Part shown: positions 16,636-27,377 of the stretch, piece by piece
Position numbering within the stretch: position 1 is the first letter of the stretch
Layout of the letters: every line of letters begins with the position of its first letter
The notes under the pieces: generated by a model
What the model was told of the DNA's origin: nothing
Databases searched by the model: none
Seen by the model: the letters and a program-made list of their open reading frames with translations, nothing else
Translations under genes and position numbers: made by a program
Assembly (NCBI GenBank): GCA_039105265.1
Contig: JAPFFF010000048.1
Location: 310,001 to 374,000 of the forward strand
Reading direction: 5' to 3'
Length of the DNA stretch: 64,000 nt
From: Tritrichomonas musculus
Taxonomy: Eukaryota; Parabasalia; Tritrichomonadida; Tritrichomonadidae

Positions 16636-19600
16636 ATGAGTTCGCGTTATTACTATCAAAAAGATACCAAATCATTTGTTATTGAACAAATCAGGTATAT
16701 CAATAATGAACTTCAATTAAAACCTCGCTTATCAACATCTAAACCTTCTGATTATGATGTTAAACATTTCAAAAACATTTTAGAAAATTATCTAACTTCA
16801 TTCGGTTTTAGAGAACATGAAGGTAATAGAATCAATGATACAACAATATTAGCTTTCGTCAATAGAATGAAAAGAGAAGCAGAAGAACAAGAAGAAGAGG
16901 AGGAAGAGGAACAATTTGAAGAAGAAGAACAAAATGATGAACAACAACTAAAACAAAAACAAATCGAGAACAACATTAAAATAGCTCATGATGCACTCAA
17001 CAAAGCCCTTCAATTAATTAAATCTGAAAATATATTATTGAGACCATTACCGCCAAAGACAAACAAACAACCTCAACGATATGAAGACATTCGATTCAAC
17101 AATGAAAATGCTGAATTAATTGAATACCTCAAAAAGTTTGGCTATAAAGGTGTTCATTCAAAACATGACTCATATTTCATAATCAATGAACCTGAGAACT
17201 TTGATGAAGCAGTTGAAGCATGCAGTCATTTCATTGACCAATTCCCAAATGATAATGAAAAGGTTGAACGATTAGATGAAAACAGTAAAGAACCGATAAA
17301 AATATATTACAAGAACGGAGTTTCATCAATTGAAGACATCAATGAATATTTGACTGAAACAGTATTTAAACAAGAAGTGAAACCGTTCAAAATATATTTT
17401 CAATTGACTGGTATATTTGAGATACCACCAAAGAATGAAAACGAAAGATATACATATGAAGCAAGTGAAATCAAATGGAAGAATTATAAATCATCAGTAC
17501 CGATAATCGTTAGAGAGAATAAAGATATTGATAAAGTTAAACTGTATATTGAATCAAAGATTCATGAATATGAAACCACTGCTTCAAACATCAAATTGTG
17601 TATCGTTTGGTCTGTTTCATTTACAATCTCTCGTGTCGTTAAGATAACAGGTAAGATTGATGGATTACCAGAAGAGTTCATTAAAAATAAATATATCATT
17701 ATGGATAACGTTGATGATTGTTTATGTTGGTATCGTTTCCTTGCTTGCTGTTTGAATAAGCAACTTATTGAAACACGAACATTTAAAATCTCCAACAGAA
17801 CAGCAGCAGCAAAGAAAATATTATGTGAAGAACACGGAATAACTTATTCAACAAAACCTTCAAAAGCAGCAAATCAATTCATCAACACATTCAAAGGAAT
17901 CACGATTGAAGAAATGAAAGAATCAGCCAAGAATCATAACATCAATGTCAACATCTATGAATATGACAAAGAGAAACATATTTATGATATTCAAGACCAA
18001 TGGCACAACACTGATGAATCAAACAAAACATTTTCAGCTCTGTTGTATTCAAAAGATAAGATACTTCATATCATGTACATCATTGATGCTGAAGCATTAA
18101 CAAACATTCATATATGTCCTCATTGTGGTTCATACATTCACAAAGGAAATAACAATATTGACAGATTCAACAGACATGTAGATAAATGTGATGGCAAATT
18201 CAAAAAGGATTTCATACCTTCACGAGAAGCTTTGCCATATTGTCCACACATTTTAAACAATCCTGTTTATTTGTATTGTCTTTCATATGAACTTGAATGG
18301 AAGCCAACAATTCATTATATCACTTATGATTTTGAAACAATGGAGCAAAAGATTGAAAAGAAAGTTAGTGATAAATCAGTTATCAATTCTCGATTGATTC
18401 CTTTGAGTGTTTCATCATGTGTGAAACTTGATAAAGGTTTGATAACAAAGAACTTTGATATAAGAACAAATGAATTCATTGCCAAATGGATTGACTGGTT
18501 ATTTGTTGTTGGCTGTGATGTGTATGTTGATAAATTGAATCATTTAAAATCATTCATTAAAGATAAATCAGAAGATGAACTCAATAAAATAGATACATCA
18601 TTGAAAACAATAACAGTATTCGGTTTTAATTCATCACGATTTGATTCAAACTTATTCAAAGAGCAATTGATTAAAAATCATTGGTCTATCGATAGCGGAA
18701 TGATTGGAACAGCTACATCATTGAAACAATTTATATTGAAATCATCAAAGTATCCTATTCGATTACGATTCATTGACGCACAAGCATTTGTTGCTGGAGG
18801 AACACTCAAACAGTTTGGAATCGATTTTGGCGGTATATCTAACAGTTCGAAAGGTGTATTTCCTTATGAAGCAATCAACAATGAAAATTATAATGAAGTG
18901 TTATCAAAGAGTGAACCATTCAAATATGAAGACTTTTACAGTTATCTCAATCAAAAGAATCCATTAACAAAAGCTGATTATGAAGAGTATTTGATTGATT
19001 CAAAGAGGTTTGCAACACGTTGGGATTACTTGTTATCATACAATGACAATGATGTTGAAATGATGATTAATCCTATTGACAACCTTATTCAAATGAATGC
19101 TGAATATAAAGTTGATTTGATTAGCAATCTTTCGTTATCAAAGAATGCTTCATGTATCAAATATGCTCTTGCTTACAAAGATTTCAACCCGAAGAACGAC
19201 TATGAAATCATCAACAAATCAAATACATTCAAACCAACAATGAAATGGTGGTTAAATAAATGTGATAATTATCGAAAGCAAGACATGAAACATAATTTTT
19301 GCTCACAAAAAGGCGATTCATCGCTTCAAACGAACCAAAATCAACGAGATATTTCAAAATGTGTTAGTGAAAAGGATTTCGAAGCATTCATGAAATTGTA
19401 TGAATCAAATGAAACAGGTAAATGTCATTTATGTGGTGAACACTTTACTTACAACAACAAACCGACACTTGACAGAATAGATAACAACAAAGGACATCAG
19501 ATTGATAACTGTTTACTTGCTTGTGCTGAATGTAATCGTTTGAGACAACGTGATGATGACAAGATAACAAGAACCAAAATACAATTGAAGAAATTCTGCA

Positions 19601-21198
19601 AGCTCCATCACCTGCCAACACTCATAACTGATGAAAAAGAATACTACAATTTGAGAGAGAACATAACGGGAGGATTATCAAATGTACTTCATCGAGTGAA
19701 CATTAGAGGTCAAACATTAATCAATAAACTCAAATATGATGCCGTTAATGACAGAATCATTAGCTATGACACTTCAAACATAGTTTCACACGTTGCTGGT
19801 ATTGATTTCAATTCATTGTATCCCTCATCATTCAGTTCAGTAAAACATTCATTCAATCCTTATCACGGAGGAATCATGTACATGCCTGGTTCATTTATAA
19901 AACGATTTGATGTTTATGATGAACAAGGAAACAAGAATGAAAAGGTTCTTAATACTGCAATGAATATCATTCAATCAAAGAAGCGATTTGATGCAAACCC
20001 TGAGTTTATATTCAAAGCTGAAGTCAAATTGAGATGTCCAAAGAATAAAATCAACGATTTGATTAATTTCCCTCCTGTGTTTAGAAATATCAATATAATG
20101 AATGATGAGCAAACGATTGGAAGCTATATGTACAAATATATGAAAGACAATAAACTGAATTCAGCCGATAAAGAAACAAGAAAGCTGACAATGTTGCTTG
20201 ATACATGCGGAACATTTATGACGTTCTCGAATTACCTTTTATGGTTTTTAATCGACCACGGACTTATTGTTGATGACATTAAGAGCTTAAGTTTATATGA
20301 AGCTCATGACGGATTCAATCAATTTGTTTGTGAGTTTATGAAGAAGCGTCAAGATATATTGTCAGGAAAGGCACACGGGAACGAAAAGTTTTACAAGATT
20401 AGTATGAACGGATCTTACGGATATGACGGTATGAATTCAGAGAACTTCAACAAAGTCAGAATTGTTGATAAAAATAAAGCCTTTCAATTGATTGCATCCG
20501 ATACTTATCGCAATGGATGTAAATTGTCAAATGATTGTTATTTGATACAATCACAACCTCATTCATTCAAATGCACTACATGTCTTCAGGAATCATTTTG
20601 GACATTAGACAATGCGAAATATTGGTATTTGACTTTCCTTTATGACTTTCTTTACAAATGCATTGACATGAATAAAATTCATTTCAACTCGGTCGATACA
20701 GACAGCCTTTACATGTCTATAGCTGGTGATATGAATAAACCGATTGACCAGTTGTTTGATTACGTCATCAAAGACAAATCATTTTATGATAAACACATTT
20801 ATAGCTTTATGCCAAACCCTGCAATCAATGATGTATATGATGAGAAAAAGATACTCGGATGCTGTGTAGAAAAGTTTGGAGCAAATCAAGTTGCTTTGTG
20901 TGCTAAATGTTATACGATTTGGTCAGATGACAAAACAATTTCATTAAAGCTCAAAGGTGTTTCATTGAAGAAGAACAACATCAAATCAAGTGATTACAAA
21001 AATGTCATTGATAAGCAATCAATAATGAAAGGCAAAAATATAAACCTTCAAATGAATTCACAACTGATGAGTAAAATAACTGTAATCAAAAATGCTTTAA
21101 CAGCAGCACATTCAAAAATGTTGGTATTATCAAATCATTGTTGTTGTCCTTATGTCAATGGTTTCACTGCAAAGGATTATTTCATTGAGAATCATTAA
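16636..21198 (+). CDS. Polinton protein-primed family B DNA polymerase with HNH insert
   Basis: 1520 residues. Order of motifs: an acidic Glu-rich stretch (about 78-105), a CPHCG...H...C zinc-finger-like segment (about 493-520), exonuclease motif YDFETM (about 561-566), GFNSSRFDSNLF (about 658-669, Exo II), polymerase motif A IDFNSLYPS (about 1055-1063), motif B KISMNGSYGYDG (about 1254-1265) and motif C SVDTDSLYM (about 1351-1359). This is the protein-primed polymerase that replicates Polinton DNA from its ends. Between the exonuclease and motif A lies an HNH-like segment (about 928-975) with CHLCGEHF, LDRIDNNKGHQIDNCLLAC and CNRLRQRD. The extended N-terminus may include the terminal-protein region. 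Confidence 0.93.
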   Translation: MSSRYYYQKDTKSFVIEQIRYINNELQLKPRLSTSKPSDYDVKHFKNILENYLTSFGFREHEGNRINDTTILAFVNRMKREAEEQEEEEEEEQFEEEEQNDEQQLKQKQIENNIKIAHDALNKALQLIKSENILLRPLPPKTNKQPQRYEDIRFNNENAELIEYLKKFGYKGVHSKHDSYFIINEPENFDEAVEACSHFIDQFPNDNEKVERLDENSKEPIKIYYKNGVSSIEDINEYLTETVFKQEVKPFKIYFQLTGIFEIPPKNENERYTYEASEIKWKNYKSSVPIIVRENKDIDKVKLYIESKIHEYETTASNIKLCIVWSVSFTISRVVKITGKIDGLPEEFIKNKYIIMDNVDDCLCWYRFLACCLNKQLIETRTFKISNRTAAAKKILCEEHGITYSTKPSKAANQFINTFKGITIEEMKESAKNHNINVNIYEYDKEKHIYDIQDQWHNTDESNKTFSALLYSKDKILHIMYIIDAEALTNIHICPHCGSYIHKGNNNIDRFNRHVDKCDGKFKKDFIPSREALPYCPHILNNPVYLYCLSYELEWKPTIHYITYDFETMEQKIEKKVSDKSVINSRLIPLSVSSCVKLDKGLITKNFDIRTNEFIAKWIDWLFVVGCDVYVDKLNHLKSFIKDKSEDELNKIDTSLKTITVFGFNSSRFDSNLFKEQLIKNHWSIDSGMIGTATSLKQFILKSSKYPIRLRFIDAQAFVAGGTLKQFGIDFGGISNSSKGVFPYEAINNENYNEVLSKSEPFKYEDFYSYLNQKNPLTKADYEEYLIDSKRFATRWDYLLSYNDNDVEMMINPIDNLIQMNAEYKVDLISNLSLSKNASCIKYALAYKDFNPKNDYEIINKSNTFKPTMKWWLNKCDNYRKQDMKHNFCSQKGDSSLQTNQNQRDISKCVSEKDFEAFMKLYESNETGKCHLCGEHFTYNNKPTLDRIDNNKGHQIDNCLLACAECNRLRQRDDDKITRTKIQLKKFCKLHHLPTLITDEKEYYNLRENITGGLSNVLHRVNIRGQTLINKLKYDAVNDRIISYDTSNIVSHVAGIDFNSLYPSSFSSVKHSFNPYHGGIMYMPGSFIKRFDVYDEQGNKNEKVLNTAMNIIQSKKRFDANPEFIFKAEVKLRCPKNKINDLINFPPVFRNINIMNDEQTIGSYMYKYMKDNKLNSADKETRKLTMLLDTCGTFMTFSNYLLWFLIDHGLIVDDIKSLSLYEAHDGFNQFVCEFMKKRQDILSGKAHGNEKFYKISMNGSYGYDGMNSENFNKVRIVDKNKAFQLIASDTYRNGCKLSNDCYLIQSQPHSFKCTTCLQESFWTLDNAKYWYLTFLYDFLYKCIDMNKIHFNSVDTDSLYMSIAGDMNKPIDQLFDYVIKDKSFYDKHIYSFMPNPAINDVYDEKKILGCCVEKFGANQVALCAKCYTIWSDDKTISLKLKGVSLKKNNIKSSDYKNVIDKQSIMKGKNINLQMNSQLMSKITVIKNALTAAHSKMLVLSNHCCCPYVNGFTAKDYFIENH

Positions 21199-21253
21199 AC
21201 AATTAATTTAATGATTTTATTTTAAAAAATCAATTTTTTTATTTTTGTTATAA

Positions 21254-21892
21254 ATGAGTCAACCAACTGAACAAACACAAATTGAAAATGCTGAAGCTGA
21301 ATTTGAACCTTTGAAAGGTTTTGAAAGTGATTATGAAATTCAAACAACTTTCCCTTATAACATCAAGAATAAGAAAACAGGAAAAATAATAGCTGAAGGT
21401 GAATACAGACAAAATGTTTATCCGTGTGTAAACCTAAATAACAAAATATATTATAAACATATTCTTGTAGCAAAGCAATTTATTGAAAACCCTAATAATC
21501 TACCACAAGTCGACCATAAGAATAGAATCAAAACTGATTATCATCTTGATAATTTACGATTTGTATCAAGTTCAGAGAATAATAAAAATAAATCAAATTA
21601 TAAAGGTATTCAATATGAATTCATTGATGACATACCTGATGATGCAATTGTTATTGATTTCTATGAAACAAAGACAGAAAGGAAAGAATTTGAAGAAAAC
21701 ACGTATTATTATTACCATGATGATACTAATAATGAAGACATTTTTTATGCAAAGATTACTGATAGTATTTATAAAATTCTTCATATCAATACAAATAAAT
21801 CAGGCAATGAATTTATTTCAATGAACGATATAAATAATCAAAAAGTTAGCGTATATATTAATAGATTCAAACATCAACATGATTTGATTTGA
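21254..21892 (+). CDS. HNH endonuclease-like protein (NUMOD4/HNH type)
   Basis: 212 residues. The N-terminal part, LKGFESDYEIQTTFPYNIKN, resembles the NUMOD4 module. The centre, PQVDHKNRIKTDYHLDNLRF followed by VSSSENNKN, is the classic HNH homing-endonuclease signature with the asparagine- and histidine-bearing core. It starts 55 bp after the polymerase stop on the same strand. Such genes are usually selfish DNA-cutting passengers; in this position it may help the element spread or act in its recombination. The C-terminal 90 residues are Tyr/Asp-rich and not recognised. Confidence 0.8.
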   Translation: MSQPTEQTQIENAEAEFEPLKGFESDYEIQTTFPYNIKNKKTGKIIAEGEYRQNVYPCVNLNNKIYYKHILVAKQFIENPNNLPQVDHKNRIKTDYHLDNLRFVSSSENNKNKSNYKGIQYEFIDDIPDDAIVIDFYETKTERKEFEENTYYYYHDDTNNEDIFYAKITDSIYKILHINTNKSGNEFISMNDINNQKVSVYINRFKHQHDLI

Positions 21893-21898
21893 TTTGAT

Positions 21899-24800
21899 TT
21901 ACTCTTTGAATACAGCTAATGTTCTTTCATCAATGATACTTGTAATGATTCCAACAGTCATACGTTTTATTTTTGATGTTATTGCTGTCTCTCCTGAAAG
22001 AACTTTCAGCTTATTGTCTTCATTATCGATAAACACCTCATCACCGATTGAATAACATGATGAATCATTAACGTGAACCATATAATCACCATGTGAACTA
22101 AATGTGATACATTTATTTTTGTCATCGATTCTCACACATATACCGACATACTCCTTCCATGTTCCTGATGTCTTGACACTACAAATACAATCAGTTGTAT
22201 CATCTGCTGTTGATGGTTTCCATTCATCACCAACATGTTTGTAAACCTTACCTGTCATATACACTGGAGAACCAACAACGAAATCACTAACAGAGTTCAT
22301 TGATGATTCAATCGGCGAGTAATGTGTGATTGTTGTGTTTGATTGTGCACCGTAAATAGCAGCCTTATATTTTGCTAAATAACCTCGGGACATGATGCAT
22401 CTTGAATATATTTGTTTAGCATCTAATAATTCCTGAGTAGTTGTCCAAGAATATCCGCCTATCGGGAAATTATATGTCAGGGGTCTTCCTGATGTTATAT
22501 CAACAGTGTCTTCATAATAGAATGGGAATTTGAAATTGTCGAAATACACAGTTCTTTGATGTAATACAAGAACAATGTTATGAGGATTTCCAGTTGTATC
22601 ATAGAATAATATTCTTATTTCCAAACATAGCGCATAATCACCTACTATATATTCCAGTTTAATTACCTTATCTTCAAGTTTTAGATAATGAATTGATATT
22701 TCACCGCCCTCTGTAATCGGTCCGCAATCAATAGCACATTTTTTTATTAGTTGTTCTTCTGTTATGACGTTTGACTTCAGTGCAAAGTTATCATTCACAT
22801 ATTTCACCGAAGTAATCATATCATCATTCACAGGTCGGATGCTGATTAATGTGATAGATGCATCATAAATATTAGTCAGTGTATCGTCCTCAGCTCTCAA
22901 TGAAACGATATGGGTATTATAATTAATATTTATTAATTCATTGCTTGTTGATTTGTAAATCATATTCAAACTTTTATATAAACTGTATTCGTATTCAACT
23001 TCTTCATATGATGCATCATCAGCATTTCGTTTGAATTTGACGATAATATTTTTGGTTGTGAATACTCTTCTTATATCATCATCAGGAACTACACAACCAC
23101 TTTCATTCTGTGTACATTGAATTGTGATTTGTTCTGGATTTTCATCAACAACATTTGCAGTTTTAATAAATGGTGATTCGATTTGTGCTTTAATGACGTT
23201 GATTAACCATTGAGTATTGCCACTTGAATTACACAACATAAATTCGCCACGGTCATACCATACAATAGATAATCCATTATCTAACATCATTCTATACCCT
23301 CTCATATATTTTTCATAAGGCTTGAATATCAAATCAAAATGTTGAATATTGTTAATGTAATCCTTGTTAGAACCCCAATTAACATCAAATATCACATGTA
23401 TATCGGTTTCTGGTAAGTATGGTTTTACAAATATATAATCACGAACGGGATTCGGATATTCAATATTCAATTCAGTTCCGTATAATGCAGTATTCAATGC
23501 AGATTCATTAACCCAATCAGTTGGAATTGTTGGTATATCTGTTTTCAATGCATACTTATCTAATTCATAAGCTAATTCATCTTCATCAACAAACTTCTCA
23601 TCAGCTTGTGCACTAGTATAATACGGTGTCAAGTCAACTGGTTCTGGTATATCCGTCTTCAATGCATAAGTATTCGACACATATCTAGCTGAATAAGCGT
23701 TTCTGTCTGTTGGTTCGATAGTTTTGGTAATTGAACACGATAAAACTTCTGGTGTATCGCCAGTTCCTGGATTGATTAATTCATGGCTGTCATACAAAAA
23801 CCAAATACTTGAATCACTTCCTTCGATACGCATTATCTGAGAGGGTTGTTCGTCATCATCGTCATTGTACGAATAGTCTACATGAACATAATGACCCGTA
23901 TAAAAACTGTTTGATGAAACAATATCCAACCCGTATTGCTCAATCATTTCATGATATGTGTTGTAATCCAAATCAGGAATTGTATTATTGACGATTTCGA
24001 ATTGAATTGTTGTTTGACCCTCAATAATTTCTGGGATTTCACTCTTCATTGCATATTTTCCTTCTGCAACTGTTTTCGTTTCATACTTATCTAATTCATA
24101 AGCCAATTCATCCTCATCGACGAACTTCTCATCAGCTTGTGCACTAGTATAATACGGTGTCAAATCAACAGGTTCAGGTATATCACTCTTCAATGCTAAT
24201 TCATCATTTGTTTCTGCTAATGTTATTGTTATTGGAAGGTATTGATATCTATCATAAATTGCTCCAGTAAATTCATCCCACACTAATTCAAAATACTCCC
24301 CTTCACTTTCAAATCCTTCAGCTTCATGTTGTTTAACGTTATATTCATCATCAGCATATAATTCATTTGTCTTAAATCTGATATCAAAATGGAATATATT
24401 ACCACTATTGTCTAATTTATAACCAACCAAATGTGTTCCTTCTTTGAACGGTAAAACGTGAGATGTATCCATTCCGTTTTCTTCATATTCTTCTGGTACT
24501 GGACCTATATTAGGAAACATATATGTCTTGATTTCAATTGTGTATTCAGTTGATACAGTCAAATTATCTCTCGTGATGTAATTCTTCAAATCATCTTTTG
24601 GAACATATCGTTCGGCACAATCATCCAAAGCCGATTGAAAACCTTCATTAACTGCTATACTTGTTAAACACATTGATGCTTGAGCTGATAATGGTTTATC
24701 ATCTTCAGCCATCAATTTCTGAAACATTTCGTCGGGTAATAGTTCTTTTATGTTCAATTGCAACTCACTATTTTTGAGTACTTCTGGTATATCCGTCTTC

Positions 24801-25060
24801 AATGCATAATTCGTTATATCAATTGGTTCAGGTATATCAGTTGATAAAGCATAATTGTTGATAACATAATCACGCAATCCGTTAACTGCTTCATTCAATT
24901 GTTCCTTAGTGATTCCATTTCCGTTTGAAATCCCTACGTTTCCGTTCGATGTATCACCTTTGATAACATAATTATCGACATATCTTTTAATGTATTCGTT
25001 AATCAATCCGTCAATAGTATTTGTTTTTGTTATGTGTCCGCTCTGCTCAATCGTAAACAT
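21899..25060 (-). CDS. Large fibre-like Polinton protein
   Basis: 1053 residues with no recognised enzyme. Short repeats of the form YALKTDIPEPxD recur along the chain, and the longer block DLTPYYTSAQADEKFVDEDE occurs twice (around residues 298 and 473). The repeat style ALKTDIP is that of trimeric phage tail fibres and adenovirus-type fibre shafts, alternating with beta-rich globular inserts. The C-terminal region (DFVVGSPVYMTGKVYKHV, DGDYMVHV-like strands) also resembles phage fibre tips. I infer a virion fibre or host-binding protein. The convergent HNH gene ends 6 bp away. Confidence 0.55.
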   Translation of the reverse strand: MFTIEQSGHITKTNTIDGLINEYIKRYVDNYVIKGDTSNGNVGISNGNGITKEQLNEAVNGLRDYVINNYALSTDIPEPIDITNYALKTDIPEVLKNSELQLNIKELLPDEMFQKLMAEDDKPLSAQASMCLTSIAVNEGFQSALDDCAERYVPKDDLKNYITRDNLTVSTEYTIEIKTYMFPNIGPVPEEYEENGMDTSHVLPFKEGTHLVGYKLDNSGNIFHFDIRFKTNELYADDEYNVKQHEAEGFESEGEYFELVWDEFTGAIYDRYQYLPITITLAETNDELALKSDIPEPVDLTPYYTSAQADEKFVDEDELAYELDKYETKTVAEGKYAMKSEIPEIIEGQTTIQFEIVNNTIPDLDYNTYHEMIEQYGLDIVSSNSFYTGHYVHVDYSYNDDDDEQPSQIMRIEGSDSSIWFLYDSHELINPGTGDTPEVLSCSITKTIEPTDRNAYSARYVSNTYALKTDIPEPVDLTPYYTSAQADEKFVDEDELAYELDKYALKTDIPTIPTDWVNESALNTALYGTELNIEYPNPVRDYIFVKPYLPETDIHVIFDVNWGSNKDYINNIQHFDLIFKPYEKYMRGYRMMLDNGLSIVWYDRGEFMLCNSSGNTQWLINVIKAQIESPFIKTANVVDENPEQITIQCTQNESGCVVPDDDIRRVFTTKNIIVKFKRNADDASYEEVEYEYSLYKSLNMIYKSTSNELININYNTHIVSLRAEDDTLTNIYDASITLISIRPVNDDMITSVKYVNDNFALKSNVITEEQLIKKCAIDCGPITEGGEISIHYLKLEDKVIKLEYIVGDYALCLEIRILFYDTTGNPHNIVLVLHQRTVYFDNFKFPFYYEDTVDITSGRPLTYNFPIGGYSWTTTQELLDAKQIYSRCIMSRGYLAKYKAAIYGAQSNTTITHYSPIESSMNSVSDFVVGSPVYMTGKVYKHVGDEWKPSTADDTTDCICSVKTSGTWKEYVGICVRIDDKNKCITFSSHGDYMVHVNDSSCYSIGDEVFIDNEDNKLKVLSGETAITSKIKRMTVGIITSIIDERTLAVFKE

Positions 25061-25082
25061 TCAATTTATTAGAAACTAAACA

Positions 25083-27377
25083 ATGTCAAAACAAGATAAA
25101 AATAATTCATCTGATAGCTTTGAATTAGATTTAAGTAATATTGATGATGAAACTATATTTGATAGTGAGGTATCTAAACCTGATGATGATGAAGAACTAG
25201 AGGACCCGATAGATTATTTTAAGAACACGTTTCTCAGTACATACAAACTAGAACACCCCAATGATTTAATTAATTTGTTGTATCAAATACAAAACAATGA
25301 ATATACAGGAAGAAGTGTGGGAAAGATTCGTGAAATGAAAGTCAAGTTTCGTCGATTTGTTTCATTGATGAACAAAATCAATGCTGGTATTAAAAGTAAA
25401 GGCAATCAATTCCTTAGTTTAAAAGAGTACACAACAGATAAAAAAAGTCTTGATATCATTATCAATTACTTTAATATTGTTGTCAATGATGATTTAAATT
25501 ATAGCTCTGACGGTTTTCGTTCATCACCCATCAAACCACCGAGAAAGAGTCAAACACCACAAACCAACAAAGGAAGAAGAAAGAGAACAAGCATACATGA
25601 ACCAACACTTGATACTAATAAACGAAGAACACCAAGAAGAAAACGCATAACTCCGAGTGATTCTGATGAAAATGACTCGACAATACAATTGCCTAAAGAC
25701 AGTGAAGATTCATTAATTAATATAACATTAAGCGAATCAGATTCTGAGTCATTAATATTGAAAAACGATGATTTATCTGATTCTTTTATTGAACCATCAA
25801 AGGAACACAATAAAAATAATTTTTCAACTAATAAAATGGCAGACGACAACAACAATAATAACGGACCTCTTCAATCATTATATGATGATGAATTAGATGA
25901 TTGGCATGATGATGATGAAGCAGCAACCGAAGCATACAGATATACAAAAACACCTGCAAAACAACCATACAGATATGTTGATAATGAAGAAGAAGCACAA
26001 GAAATTAAATCACCTTTTGCAAGGAAATACAAAGGATATGCAGAAGATAACAAAGCAGATGCTGAAATACTTGATGAATTAATAAGAAATGCAAAGCAAC
26101 CCTCAAAGAATACTCGCGGACGTCGTGATAAAAAAGATATGCCTCTTGTTAACTCAACATTAAAGGATTCATTTGACAAGCTTGAAATACCTCGGGTTGG
26201 TGGTAATATATCCTATTACAGAGATAAATTTATTGATATGATTATTAACGGAAACTTCAGAATCAAATACATTCCGAATGCAGCTTGTCGTGATACAGCT
26301 ATTGAATACTGTAAGAATTCAGTTGATAAAGACGGTAAACCAAGATATCGTTTATTACCAGAAAATGCCAAAGACCCGTTAGGAAACTCAATAACAGACT
26401 TGAACGGTGATAAAGTTGATGATGTTGTTTTAATTGATAGGAACGGTAATCCTTCAATCATTAACGGATACAAGCTTGTATTTGCTTCTCCTTACAAGAA
26501 AGTTTGGAAATCTGTTATTAAAACAAAACAAGAAAGAAAAGAAATGCCGTTCAATAAATGGATTCAATCATTATTTGATAAAGATATCAAGAAAATTGAT
26601 TGGGATGCTGGTCAATACAAATTAACAAAGGGAAAAGAAATGCAAGAGCTAGAAAATTATTACGGTCCTATGGGTCTGGGAAAAGCAAGAGTCAGCAAAC
26701 GTATTACACCAAGTTCTTATTGGTCATCAATCTTTTCTAAAGTCTGGAAAGTGTATTGGAATGACGAACAATTCTTTGTATTATCTCCTTTGAAGAAACT
26801 CATCAATTACCTTGCTGTATCAAATATGTTATTTGCTTATCTCTTTGATGCTCCTTTCAAAGAAATCATTCAAGACAATAAGTTCAATGGAAAGATATTA
26901 ACATATGAACAATGGACATATTGGAAACAACAGAACAATAAAGAATATGTTTCAGTATTAGGAAAGAATGTTCAATCATATGTTGAGAAGATTATTGATA
27001 AAGCTATTGATATCACATCAGGAGAATTAAAGGCTGAACCAAGTCAATGGGGTAAACAATTTACTGAATTAATGCATTACATTGATTATGTTGTCTTTGG
27101 TGTTGGTTTCAATGTTGATGTAAGTAAGCAAGAAGGATATAACAGGTTGAAACGAAATGCAGAAGGAATTAAAGAAGCAACGCCAGAAGATATTAAGAAC
27201 GTTAAAGATAATTTCATTAAACGAATCTCTGCAGCAATAGAAAGAGATATATATCCAAATTGTGGATACACAGCATTCAAAGCACAACTCAAAGAAAGCA
27301 AATTGCAGAACAAAAATAAATATGATAATTTTGCTGTTAATCTTAAACCATTACATCAAAGAATGAATAATGAATAA
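25083..27377 (+). CDS. Polinton protein of unknown function (764 aa)
   Basis: The first 330 residues are low-complexity: acidic and Ser-rich segments, a basic patch (RRKRTSIHEP, TPRRKRITPSD) and an Asn run. The remainder looks folded, with Trp-rich helices (KKVWKSVIKTKQERKEMP, YWSSIFSKVWKVYW). A second plausible start is the ATG at 25836 (MADDNNNNNG, residue 252), so two products are possible. No family recognised; a structural or genome-associated role is guesswork. The start is 22 bp from the divergent fibre-like gene. Confidence 0.65.
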   Translation: MSKQDKNNSSDSFELDLSNIDDETIFDSEVSKPDDDEELEDPIDYFKNTFLSTYKLEHPNDLINLLYQIQNNEYTGRSVGKIREMKVKFRRFVSLMNKINAGIKSKGNQFLSLKEYTTDKKSLDIIINYFNIVVNDDLNYSSDGFRSSPIKPPRKSQTPQTNKGRRKRTSIHEPTLDTNKRRTPRRKRITPSDSDENDSTIQLPKDSEDSLINITLSESDSESLILKNDDLSDSFIEPSKEHNKNNFSTNKMADDNNNNNGPLQSLYDDELDDWHDDDEAATEAYRYTKTPAKQPYRYVDNEEEAQEIKSPFARKYKGYAEDNKADAEILDELIRNAKQPSKNTRGRRDKKDMPLVNSTLKDSFDKLEIPRVGGNISYYRDKFIDMIINGNFRIKYIPNAACRDTAIEYCKNSVDKDGKPRYRLLPENAKDPLGNSITDLNGDKVDDVVLIDRNGNPSIINGYKLVFASPYKKVWKSVIKTKQERKEMPFNKWIQSLFDKDIKKIDWDAGQYKLTKGKEMQELENYYGPMGLGKARVSKRITPSSYWSSIFSKVWKVYWNDEQFFVLSPLKKLINYLAVSNMLFAYLFDAPFKEIIQDNKFNGKILTYEQWTYWKQQNNKEYVSVLGKNVQSYVEKIIDKAIDITSGELKAEPSQWGKQFTELMHYIDYVVFGVGFNVDVSKQEGYNRLKRNAEGIKEATPEDIKNVKDNFIKRISAAIERDIYPNCGYTAFKAQLKESKLQNKNKYDNFAVNLKPLHQRMNNE

